From Cyclobacteriaceae bacterium (GTDB taxonomy: Bacteria > Bacteroidota > Bacteroidia > Cytophagales > Cyclobacteriaceae), in NCBI GenBank assembly GCA_030584025.1, contig CP129487.1:372001-436000 (forward strand): a stretch of 64,000 bases of DNA. The letters run 5' to 3'. The notes below the pieces were generated by a model that did not search any database, was not told the DNA's origin, and saw nothing but the letters and a program-made list of their open reading frames with translations. Shown one piece after another: positions 43,902 to 50,893 of this stretch (positions are counted from its first letter, which is position 1; each line of letters opens with the position of its first letter). The position numbers and the translations under genes were made by a program.

Positions 43902-44579
43902 TTAAAATAGGTTAATCGGCATGCTTGCACTAAACTGAACAACGCGGTTCTTGAAGTCGGTATCATCAAAAAGTCCGGTAAAGCTGTATCCATAACGGGC
44001 TTCGATATTCACCTTTCCAAATAGCAATACCCCTCCGCCAACCTGAACTCCGGCCTCAATCCGGTTGTCTGCAAATTGATCGTAACCATCGTAGTTTTCC
44101 GGACGTTCACTGAATTTTACCTTGCTGGAGATGGGCTCTTCAGGCAGGCCTGCAAAGGTGCTTTTGAGCGAGTAGGTACCCGATAAACCAACAGATACTG
44201 TTGGGCCTGCAGTAACATAAAACTTTGTCTGCCCTCCAAACTTCGCTTTGACGAGCACCGGTATTTCCAGGTAATTCAATTTATATTCGGTAACAAGTTT
44301 GTATTCATAACTATCCGGATAGGAAATATCGTTTCGCTTTAGCCCTTTTTGTATGAAGTTAATCTCTGGTTGTAGGCTAAACCGGTCGTTAATGAAAAGA
44401 TCGTATCCAACACCAACGGTAAATCCGGTTAGTAATTCTTTTTCAGACTTTTCGGCAAAGTCAGCGTACGGCTCATACGAGCTGGTTGACAAAGTAACAC
44501 CTGCCCGGGGTAAAAGTGTTTGGGCAAAAACAGTAGAAGACAATAGAACAAAGTTGAATAATGTAATAATTTTTTTCAT
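43902..44579 (-). CDS. Outer-membrane beta-barrel protein, paralog B
   Basis: A 225-residue exported barrel with a signal peptide ending VFAQ. The same motif order as paralog A is seen: PRAGVTLSTS, LQPEINFIQKG, NYLEIPVLVKAKFGG, GPTVSVGLSG, NRIEAGVQVGGGV and IEARYGYSFT. It lies 74 bases upstream of paralog A on the same strand, so the pair looks like a tandem duplication that has diverged. The loops between strands differ most, as expected for surface-exposed parts. Confidence 0.82.
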   Translation of the reverse strand: MKKIITLFNFVLLSSTVFAQTLLPRAGVTLSTSSYEPYADFAEKSEKELLTGFTVGVGYDLFINDRFSLQPEINFIQKGLKRNDISYPDSYEYKLVTEYKLNYLEIPVLVKAKFGGQTKFYVTAGPTVSVGLSGTYSLKSTFAGLPEEPISSKVKFSERPENYDGYDQFADNRIEAGVQVGGGVLLFGKVNIEARYGYSFTGLFDDTDFKNRVVQFSASMPINLF

Positions 44580-44696
44580 TTGACAGAATGCATGTTTGGT
44601 ACGAGGCGTTCAACGGAGGAAGTCTTTCAGGGTTGTACGCTGAAAAAGAAAAATTTCAAATGAAACCAAACAATTGGATTCTTCGTACAGAAGGAG

Positions 44697-45755
44697 TTAA
44701 ATGAAATCGTAAAGAAAATCCATGAGCCGGGCGATTTCACTTTTTCGCAGCGCAGGAAAGTTGGCAATGCGGAAGGTTGTGGGCTTAAGTTCACCGTATC
44801 CATCGCCCAGCAGAAAACCTTTCTTAATAGCCTGCGTCTTTACTTTTTCGATAAGTGATGGTGTTGATTCAATAGCCAGTACCGTCTGTGATCTGACAGA
44901 ATGATTTTTGATCAAGAGGTTGAGTTTGTTGCTTTTAATGTCGAAGAAGGTTTCCCATTTTTTGAACCGGCCAGTTATCGTTTTGTGCACGGATTCAATT
45001 TCTTTTACTTCGGCCATCACACGCATCAGCAAATAAATATTGAGTACGTTTGGCGTGCACGGTGTTTGTGCTTTTTTAATCATGTCGTCCAAAAACAACA
45101 TGCTGTTATAATGCTTTCGGTTATTGATTGATTGCGCACGATCCAAGGCGCGCGGTGAACAAATCATTATCGCGAGCCCGGCAGGCAGGCCAAAACATTT
45201 CTGAACCGAGGCAAACCAAATATCGGCAACAGAAAAATCAAGCGTGATGCCTGCCATGGAGGAGGTAGCGTCTACAGCGATTAAGTGGTTAGGGTTGTTC
45301 TTTCCAACAGCTTTTATAGTATCAGTGCCTACCTGAGTTCCGTTTGATGTTTCGTTTTGCGTAATGCAAATGAGGTCACCTTTGGTGAATTTCAATTGAT
45401 CTTCCTGAAGTTGTGCTTCGCGGTTAAATGGTTTACGCATTACGTTGGGTGCCAGCTTTTCGGTATACGTGCACCATTTATCTCCAAAAGCTCCGTTATA
45501 TATATGGATGCTTTCTTTTCGAACGAATGACTCTGCAATTACTTCCCAGCATTCAGTGGCCGAAGTAAGAAAATAGATCGTGTAACCTTTCGGAACGTTT
45601 AGTTTTTCACGAATTCCATTGATTGCCTTTTTGGATATTTCCATAAAGGCATCACTCCGGTGATTAATGCTTAACACTCCATCCCTATAAGCATCCTGCA
45701 TGTAGCGGGAAACTTTTGGGTAAACGCGTGACGGGCCGGGGTAGAAGGAGATCAT
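44697..45755 (-). CDS. Class V aminotransferase
   Basis: A 352-residue PLP enzyme. The start FYPGPSRVYPKV and SINHRSDAFMEISKKA match the serine-pyruvate / phosphoserine aminotransferase branch. TSATECWEV binds the cofactor phosphate, VDATSSMAG gives the Asp, and the PLP lysine is in SVQKCFGLPAGLA (about 186). It may be the SerC-like enzyme of serine synthesis or an alanine-glyoxylate type; the sequence alone does not decide. It starts 20 bases after aroQ on the same strand, suggesting an amino-acid biosynthesis pair. Confidence 0.85.
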   Translation of the reverse strand: MISFYPGPSRVYPKVSRYMQDAYRDGVLSINHRSDAFMEISKKAINGIREKLNVPKGYTIYFLTSATECWEVIAESFVRKESIHIYNGAFGDKWCTYTEKLAPNVMRKPFNREAQLQEDQLKFTKGDLICITQNETSNGTQVGTDTIKAVGKNNPNHLIAVDATSSMAGITLDFSVADIWFASVQKCFGLPAGLAIMICSPRALDRAQSINNRKHYNSMLFLDDMIKKAQTPCTPNVLNIYLLMRVMAEVKEIESVHKTITGRFKKWETFFDIKSNKLNLLIKNHSVRSQTVLAIESTPSLIEKVKTQAIKKGFLLGDGYGELKPTTFRIANFPALRKSEIARLMDFLYDFI

Positions 45756-45775
45756 TGGATAACGATCTAACGATA

Positions 45776-46201
45776 TTACAACTCGGCTTTAATAAAATAC
45801 TGTATCGCCATGTCGTAGCCGGTTAATCCAAAACCTGAAATCAGGCCGATACATTTTGACGTAATCAGACTTTTATGTCGGAACTCCTCACGCGCATAAA
45901 TATTGGAGATGTGTACTTCCACTGTTTTGGTTTTGATTGCGCCCAAGGCATCGTGTATGGCGATTGATGTATGGGTGTAAGCCCCTGCGTTGAGTACGAT
46001 GCCGTGAAATGAAAAACCAACCTCATGTATTTTATTAATCAGCTCACCTTCTACATTGGATTGGTAGTAATGAAGTTCCGCTTGTGGAAAACGGTTCTTT
46101 AGTTCTTCAAAATAATTCTCAAAGTCACGACTTCCATAAATGTCCTCTTCCCGAACGCCCAACAAGTTTAAATTGGGCCCATTGATGATCTGAATTTTCA
46201 T
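45776..46201 (-). CDS. aroQ: 3-dehydroquinate dehydratase, type II
   Basis: A 141-residue enzyme that dehydrates 3-dehydroquinate to 3-dehydroshikimate. I start it at the ATG at 46201, giving the standard beginning KIQIINGPNLNLLGVRE; a start nine codons earlier is less likely. NAGAYTHTSIAIHDAL and VEVHISNIYAREEFRHKS contain the active-site Asn, His and Arg. The catalytic Tyr is in EEDIYGSRDF. Length is normal for the dodecameric type II form. Confidence 0.94.
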   Translation of the reverse strand: MKIQIINGPNLNLLGVREEDIYGSRDFENYFEELKNRFPQAELHYYQSNVEGELINKIHEVGFSFHGIVLNAGAYTHTSIAIHDALGAIKTKTVEVHISNIYAREEFRHKSLITSKCIGLISGFGLTGYDMAIQYFIKAEL

Positions 46202-46304
46202 ACCTAAAGATAGGTAGTCTTTAGTCAATTGTCTAGAGTCAGTTTATGGCGTTCAAAGCTGTATTTTGATTTTGACCCTTGAATACTGAATTTTGAATTT
46301 CGCC

Positions 46305-47201
46305 ATGTGGGACCTGCACATTAAGCACTTTGCGCATTACCTGAAGCTGGAGCGGTCGCTCTCAGCCAATTCCATTGCTGCATATGTTCATGATGTGGAG
46401 TTACTTAAGCAGTTTACCGAGCTAAAGAAGGTAAAGGCCACACCATTAACACTCACTACTAAGCAGCTTCAATTATTTCTGCAGTATATAAATGAGTTGG
46501 GCATGAGTGCCTACAGCCAGGCCCGCATACTTTCAGGCATCAAAGGCTTTTACAAATACCTGATGTTTGAGGAATTGATCGAAAAGGATCCAACCGAATT
46601 GCTGGAAGGGCCTAAGATTGGCCGCAAGCTTCCGGACACACTCAATTATGATGAAGTTATAAAACTTCTGGAAGCAATCGACCTCTCAACCCCAGAAGGT
46701 GGCCGTAACCGTGCCATGCTGGAGGTGTTGTATAGTTCGGGGTTACGAGTTTCGGAGTTGGTAGAGTTGAAACTAAACAATATTTATTTTGATGTTGGTT
46801 TTCTGCGTGTAATCGGTAAAGGTAACAAGGAACGGCTGGTGCCGCTTGGTCGGGATGCCATGAAATACCTGAAGATTTACATTGATGAAATTCGCGTTCA
46901 TGTACCGGTTAAAAAGGGATTCGAATCGCATGTTTTTTTAAATCGCTTCGGAAAGAAAATTTCACGGGTTTCCATTTTTACGATTATCAAATCTTTGGCA
47001 CAAGCCATTGGTTTAAAGAAGACCATAAGTCCGCATACGTTCAGGCATTCATTTGCCACGCATTTGATTGAAGGGGGCGCAGATTTACGTGCCGTGCAGG
47101 AAATGCTGGGCCATGAGTCGATCACCACAACAGAAATCTACACCCACCTTGATCGGGATTATTTGCGTCAGGTGATTACGGAGTTTCATCCGAGGAGTTA
47201 G
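46305..47201 (+). CDS. xerD: Tyrosine recombinase XerD
   Basis: A 298-residue site-specific recombinase that resolves chromosome dimers at dif. The SAM-like N-domain (about 1-85, HFAHYLKLERSLSANSIAAY) is followed by the catalytic domain with Arg in SSGLRVSELVEL (about 148), Lys in GKGNKERLVPLG, His-X-X-Arg in SPHTFRHSFATHL (about 243), His in LGHESITTT and the nucleophile Tyr in EIYTHL (about 278). I chose the ATG at 46305 because 298 residues is the normal length. There is no sign of a mobile element around it. A short tandem repeat starts directly after its stop. Confidence 0.94.
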   Translation: MWDLHIKHFAHYLKLERSLSANSIAAYVHDVELLKQFTELKKVKATPLTLTTKQLQLFLQYINELGMSAYSQARILSGIKGFYKYLMFEELIEKDPTELLEGPKIGRKLPDTLNYDEVIKLLEAIDLSTPEGGRNRAMLEVLYSSGLRVSELVELKLNNIYFDVGFLRVIGKGNKERLVPLGRDAMKYLKIYIDEIRVHVPVKKGFESHVFLNRFGKKISRVSIFTIIKSLAQAIGLKKTISPHTFRHSFATHLIEGGADLRAVQEMLGHESITTTEIYTHLDRDYLRQVITEFHPRS

Positions 47202-47209
47202 TACCGGTG

Positions 47210-47316
47210 GCTTCGAGTACCTCAGCCACCGCCTTGAGTGCCTCAGCCACCGTTTCGAGTGCATTAGCCACCGTTCGAGGCCTCAACCACTGTTTCTAGT
47301 GCCTTGCCACCGCAGT
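47210..47316. repeat. Degenerate 21-bp tandem repeat downstream of xerD
   Basis: About five copies of a 21-base unit of the form GCCACCGTTTCGAGTGCCTCA lie head to tail: 47225-47245, 47246-47266, 47267-47285 (19 bases), 47286-47305 (20 bases) and the start of a further copy, with a partial unit at 47210-47224. Sequence and length drift increases to the right. No ORF covers it. It fills most of the 205-base gap between xerD and the DUF4136 gene, followed by a small GTTGCCT/AGGCAAC hairpin (47325-47349). Confidence 0.75.
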
Positions 47317-47406
47317 ACTTAGTCGTTGCCTGAGGCTCCCGAAGGCAACATCACCACGCTCGGAAGCAACATTGGTAAAGCACACTTTATTTTGTACATT
47401 AGAAAT

Positions 47407-47973
47407 ATGAAGCCCATTCTTTTGTTCCTTTTTCTGATACTGGTAAAAATATCGTCCGGTCAGGAGTTTCAAACTTCAACGGCAAGTGGTGTTGACTTGC
47501 TTACCTATGAAACCTTCACGGTGGCTCGTGGTTCCGTGATCAGCAACTCGGAACAACCAATCGATAAAGAAGCTTTTTATAAGGAGATACGTACTTCTAT
47601 TATTCGCGAGATGGAATTTCGCGGATATAAATTTAAAGATGATTCTACTGCACAACTTATTGTTAGTTACGTTATTGAGACCACCGTAAAATTTGATGTG
47701 CAACAACAAGGCCGGTTGGGACAGCAAGTGGTTGTGACCAATCCCTCATCTGCGAATCAAACCCAGGCGTGGTCACGTGAATTCACACAAGGCATGTTGA
47801 TTCTTGAGGTGGAGGATTCTCAAAAGAAATCCATTATCTGGTCGGCTGAGGGCATGATGGATATTAACCGTACCCGTGAAGGAAACCTATTAGACAATGC
47901 GGTGCGGAGTGCTTTCCGGAAATTCCCAAACAAGAATAAACCATCCAAAGGTTCAAAGAAGAAAAGGGGGTAA
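47407..47973 (+). CDS. DUF4136 family exported protein
   Basis: A 188-residue protein starting at the ATG at 47407, which gives a signal peptide (KPILLFLFLILVKISSGQ); the longer frame from 47326 runs through the repeat-flanking hairpin and is not needed. YETFTVARGSVISN and EIRTSIIREMEFRGYKFKDDSTAQLIVSYVIET match DUF4136, a fold of envelope proteins often anchored as lipoproteins. This copy has no lipobox Cys. The C-terminus is strongly basic (KKKRG). Function is unknown. Confidence 0.78.
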   Translation: MKPILLFLFLILVKISSGQEFQTSTASGVDLLTYETFTVARGSVISNSEQPIDKEAFYKEIRTSIIREMEFRGYKFKDDSTAQLIVSYVIETTVKFDVQQQGRLGQQVVVTNPSSANQTQAWSREFTQGMLILEVEDSQKKSIIWSAEGMMDINRTREGNLLDNAVRSAFRKFPNKNKPSKGSKKKRG

Positions 47974-47976
47974 AAT

Positions 47977-47995
47977 TTACCTGCCATGCAGGTAA
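47977..47995 (+). terminator. Hairpin after the DUF4136 gene
   Basis: TTACCTGC (47977-47984) pairs perfectly with GCAGGTAA (47988-47995) around a three-base loop, four bases after the stop codon, followed by TTTAT. It probably ends the DUF4136 transcript, though the U tract is short. Confidence 0.5.
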
Positions 47996-48049
47996 TTTAT
48001 AGCCTAAAAAGTTGATTTAACCCGGGTAAAGTGAATAAGCCTTGAGTGC

Positions 48050-48081
48050 TTTGAAATGCCCTGAATTACTTAGTATACTTG
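48050..48081 (+). promoter_or_regulatory. Bacteroidota-type promoter of the small barrel gene
   Basis: TTTG (48050-48053), 20-base spacer, TATACTTG (48074-48081), one mismatch from TAnnTTTG. The expected start site is about 20 bases before the ATG at 48110. Confidence 0.6.
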
Positions 48082-48109
48082 CATAAACTAATTCTTAACG
48101 AAACAGAAA

Positions 48110-48610
48110 ATGAAAAAGATTACATTAATTGGTTTGTTTTCCCTTCTTGGTCTTACCCTTGCATTTGCACAAGCCCCTCCGGGCAAGGGCGGTAAGCAAT
48201 TGAATGCCGGTCTTGGTTTTTCAAACTGGGGAGTTCCTGTTTATGTAGGTGCTGATTTTGGTGTGCATCCTGACATAACCATCGGCCCAAAGGTATCCTA
48301 TAGGAATTATAGCTATCGCGCTGCAGGTCTTGATTGGGATCAAAGCCTGATAGTTTTGGCTTTTAATGGCAATTATCACTTTAACACGCTATTCAACATG
48401 CCGAGTGAGTGGAATTTCTATGCCGGCTTAACCTTAGGCTACTACATTTGGTCAGACCTGGATGATTATCCGGATGCACGTGGATCAGGCATTGGCTTAG
48501 ATGCACAAATTGGTGGTCGTTATTTCTTCTCTGATAAATTTGGTGTAAACCTTGAATTCGGAGGAGGTACTGGTGCTGGTGGCAGCTTTGGAATTACCGT
48601 TAAATTATAA
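48110..48610 (+). CDS. Small outer-membrane beta-barrel protein
   Basis: A 166-residue exported protein with a signal peptide ending AFAQ. Alternating strands rich in Gly, Tyr and Trp (LNAGLGFSNWGVPVYVGADFG, YAGLTLGYYIW, GLDAQIGGRYFF) predict an eight-stranded barrel, similar in layout to OmpX/OmpW-like proteins. No specific family is recognised. It has a good promoter (48050-48081) and its own terminator (48628-48656), so it is a single-gene unit and likely well expressed. Confidence 0.75.
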   Translation: MKKITLIGLFSLLGLTLAFAQAPPGKGGKQLNAGLGFSNWGVPVYVGADFGVHPDITIGPKVSYRNYSYRAAGLDWDQSLIVLAFNGNYHFNTLFNMPSEWNFYAGLTLGYYIWSDLDDYPDARGSGIGLDAQIGGRYFFSDKFGVNLEFGGGTGAGGSFGITVKL

Positions 48611-48627
48611 GCATTTAAAAACTCAAG

Positions 48628-48656
48628 AAACGCCAGGCCATTAAAGTCTGGCGTTT
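48628..48656 (+). terminator. Terminator of the small barrel gene
   Basis: AAACGCCAG (48628-48636) pairs perfectly with CTGGCGTTT (48648-48656) and is followed by TTTATTTT, a clear rho-independent form 18 bases after the stop. Confidence 0.85.
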
Positions 48657-48711
48657 TTTATTTTATCACAGTTGTATTTCTCACTATCATTAATTGCCAC
48701 ATCTTTGCGGC

Positions 48712-49749
48712 ATGTATAAGTATATAATCCGGCCTATACTCTTTTTACTGGACGCAGAACGTGTTCATCACCTTGTATTTTCCACCCTACAAGTAAAAGG
48801 AAGTATTCCGGGGTTCAACCGGTTATTGGCAGCGCTCTTTTCTTTTCAACATCCCGCCCTTGAGAAAAAACTTTTTGGTATCACGTTTAAAAATCCGGTT
48901 GGCCTCGCAGCTGGTTTTGATAAAGATGCTAAACTGATTAATGAATTATCCACTTTCGGTTTTGGATTTATAGAAATCGGAACACTTACGCCCAAGCCAC
49001 AGCCCGGAAATGACAAGCCAAGACTTTTTCGGTTGCCTGCCGATCAGGCTTTAATTAACCGGATGGGCTTTAATAACGGTGGTGTTGTAGCTGCCGTTGA
49101 ACGATTGAAGAAAAGAAAGTCGAATGTAATTGTTGGCGGGAACATTGGGAAGAACAAAGTAACCCCTAACGAAAGCGCCCTGGACGATTATGCCGTTTGC
49201 ATGGATGCCCTGTATCCGGTGGTTGATTATTTTGTAGTGAATGTAAGTTCGCCCAACACTCCGGGCTTGCGCGAACTTCAGGAAAAGGAGCCTTTGCGTA
49301 AGTTGTTGAGTTTTGTGAAGTCGCGCATGGTGGCTAACCTCAAACCCAAACCGGTGTTATTGAAAATTGCTCCCGACCTTACCGTTGAACAGCTTGATGA
49401 TGTTATCGAAATTTTAAAGGAGACCAAAACCGATGGTGTCATTGCCACCAACACAACCATTTCACGTGATGGACTGTCAACCGATCTCCAAACTGTTGAA
49501 CAAATCGGGGCGGGCGGATTGAGCGGTAAACCGTTACGAAATAGAGCTACGGAGGTAATCAAATACTTACGGAGAGAACTGGGCCCTGATTACCCGATAA
49601 TTGGTGTGGGCGGCATTATGTCTGTTCAGGATGCGTTGGAAAAACTGGATGCAGGTGCCGATTTAATTCAAATCTATACGGGCTTTGTGTATGAAGGGCC
49701 CGGATTTGTGAAGCGCATTCTGAAAGCGCTTGTTTCAAAACTGGAATGA
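48712..49749 (+). CDS. pyrD: Dihydroorotate dehydrogenase (quinone), class 2
   Basis: A 345-residue FMN enzyme of pyrimidine synthesis that passes electrons to menaquinone at the membrane. The start at 48712 gives the usual membrane-associating helix (YKYIIRPILFLLDAERVHHLVF). NPVGLAAGFDKDA, INRMGFNNGG, VNVSSPNTPGLRELQ (class 2 Ser base), IATNTTISR and GVGGIMS are all present. It overlaps the frame of the next small lipoprotein gene only if a distant upstream start of that gene is used. Confidence 0.95.
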   Translation: MYKYIIRPILFLLDAERVHHLVFSTLQVKGSIPGFNRLLAALFSFQHPALEKKLFGITFKNPVGLAAGFDKDAKLINELSTFGFGFIEIGTLTPKPQPGNDKPRLFRLPADQALINRMGFNNGGVVAAVERLKKRKSNVIVGGNIGKNKVTPNESALDDYAVCMDALYPVVDYFVVNVSSPNTPGLRELQEKEPLRKLLSFVKSRMVANLKPKPVLLKIAPDLTVEQLDDVIEILKETKTDGVIATNTTISRDGLSTDLQTVEQIGAGGLSGKPLRNRATEVIKYLRRELGPDYPIIGVGGIMSVQDALEKLDAGADLIQIYTGFVYEGPGFVKRILKALVSKLE

Positions 49750-49781
49750 TGTTTGTCTTGATCAGGCAAAATCAAACCCTT

Positions 49782-50210
49782 ATGACACGCACTATCATTA
49801 TTGTTATTTCTCTTTTCCTTTTGGGCTGCTCTGATGATAAACAGCAACCTGTTCAGTTGGTGGACAAAAAAGTAAAAATTGAATTCTTTACCGAAAAGGA
49901 TTTTAGCGATTCAAAATATGATAATCATTTTGTGAAATTCTGGGCTGGGGCGCTGGTGATGACCTATGACCCGTATGAGGAAGAATATTTCTTGAGTGAA
50001 GAAACCGACTGGATTGCTTTTAAGGATATTCCCAATAAGGCCCAAGTACTAGTGTTTGAGGGTGTGTCGCAAGGTATTGATGTAGAGAAGCAATTGGTTC
50101 AAATGGGCTATTCGTATGTTATCAAGATAGGCGATCATACCGAATCGCTTTCCAAAGGTTTCTCTATGCAGAAACGCGAACTGGAAAAGACAGTTGAGGT
50201 GAAGTTTTAA
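49782..50210 (+). CDS. Small lipoprotein, unknown
   Basis: A 142-residue lipoprotein. The ATG at 49782 gives the signal TRTIIIVISLFLLGC with lipobox LLGC; an in-frame ATG at 49746 overlapping pyrD by four bases would add 12 residues and is less likely. The mature part is acidic and aromatic (FVKFWAGALVMTYDPYEEEYFLSEETDWIAF) without a known motif. It lies 32 bases after pyrD. No function can be offered. Confidence 0.6.
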   Translation: MTRTIIIVISLFLLGCSDDKQQPVQLVDKKVKIEFFTEKDFSDSKYDNHFVKFWAGALVMTYDPYEEEYFLSEETDWIAFKDIPNKAQVLVFEGVSQGIDVEKQLVQMGYSYVIKIGDHTESLSKGFSMQKRELEKTVEVKF

Positions 50211-50219
50211 ATGCTAAAT

Positions 50220-50250
50220 TTCCGAATCTGAATTATAAACAGACCCGGAA
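50220..50250. terminator. Imperfect hairpin between convergent genes
   Basis: TTCCG (50220-50224) and TCTG (50227-50230) pair with CAGA (50240-50243) and CGGAA (50246-50250), interrupted by a two-base mismatch. It lies between the two convergent small lipoprotein genes and may serve both. Confidence 0.4.
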
Positions 50251-50263
50251 GTATTGCCATATT

Positions 50264-50755
50264 TTACTCAACCACCGTCACGGTAACCTTACTCACAATC
50301 TGTGCTTCAGCATTCTGTTTATCAAACACACGTGCGGTTACGGTATAGGTTTCACCAACTTTCATCGGGTCGCCTACGGTTAAGGATGCACGGAGAACAG
50401 AAGCATCAGTAGCGGAAACGCCTTCGGTGTAGTTGGCCAACATATCGTCAAAGGCAACTATTTCTGCACCAGCTTGGTCAGTGACTGTTAATGTAATTCC
50501 CGGAAATGCATTTCCGTCTTTGAGCGTGTAATTGCTGATGCCTTCAAATACTAAGGAACATTCGCTGTTCCAGGTAACTTGTTTGTTGGTAATGGATTGG
50601 TCTTCCTGATCAACAAAGTAGATAGTTTCGGCATTCAAACCGTTCCAGGAAGAACTTATTCCGGATGTAAGATCAGCTTTGGTGCCTACTGAGAAATTGC
50701 AGCCGGTAAATACAAGTGCAATTAAAAGGAATGAGATGAAGAGGGTCTTTTTCAT
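50264..50755 (-). CDS. Small lipoprotein, Ig-like fold, unknown
   Basis: A 163-residue lipoprotein with lipobox FTGC (Cys19). The mature part alternates beta strands with turns (QVTWNSECSLVFEGI, ITLTVTDQAGAEIVAF, GETYTVTARVFDKQNAEAQIVSKVTVTVVE), suggesting one or two Ig-like sandwiches. No known family is recognised. Upstream on the minus strand are TTTG (50808-50811) and TATCTTCG (50778-50785), spaced 22 bases, a weak promoter candidate. Confidence 0.6.
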   Translation of the reverse strand: MKKTLFISFLLIALVFTGCNFSVGTKADLTSGISSSWNGLNAETIYFVDQEDQSITNKQVTWNSECSLVFEGISNYTLKDGNAFPGITLTVTDQAGAEIVAFDDMLANYTEGVSATDASVLRASLTVGDPMKVGETYTVTARVFDKQNAEAQIVSKVTVTVVE

Positions 50756-50829
50756 GGGTAAATTAGTTTTAGGTTATCGAAGATACTGCGTAAAATCCAA
50801 TTCTAATCAAAGTTGGCTGCGCTTTAAAT

Positions 50830-50857
50830 CATAAATCCCCTAGGAAGGGGATTTATG
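50830..50857. terminator. Perfect 11-bp hairpin
   Basis: CATAAATCCCC (50830-50840) and GGGGATTTATG (50847-50857) form a perfect stem with a six-base loop. It lies 36 bases beyond the stop of the minus-strand S9 peptidase gene, whose transcript it probably ends, although the U tract is poor. Confidence 0.5.
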
Positions 50858-50893
50858 AAGTTAATTTGTCTATGCGACACGGACTAACAATCC

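Noticed and set aside
43132..44579. Calling the barrel paralogs PorT of the T9SS
   Set aside because: They share only the general barrel type; the ubiE-linked gene at 23805 has the PorT-specific motifs.
46305..47201. Integrase of a mobile element
   Set aside because: Length and motifs fit chromosomal XerD and there are no phage or ICE genes or attachment repeats nearby.
47210..47316. CRISPR array
   Set aside because: Repeat units are contiguous without spacers, degenerate, and there are no cas genes.
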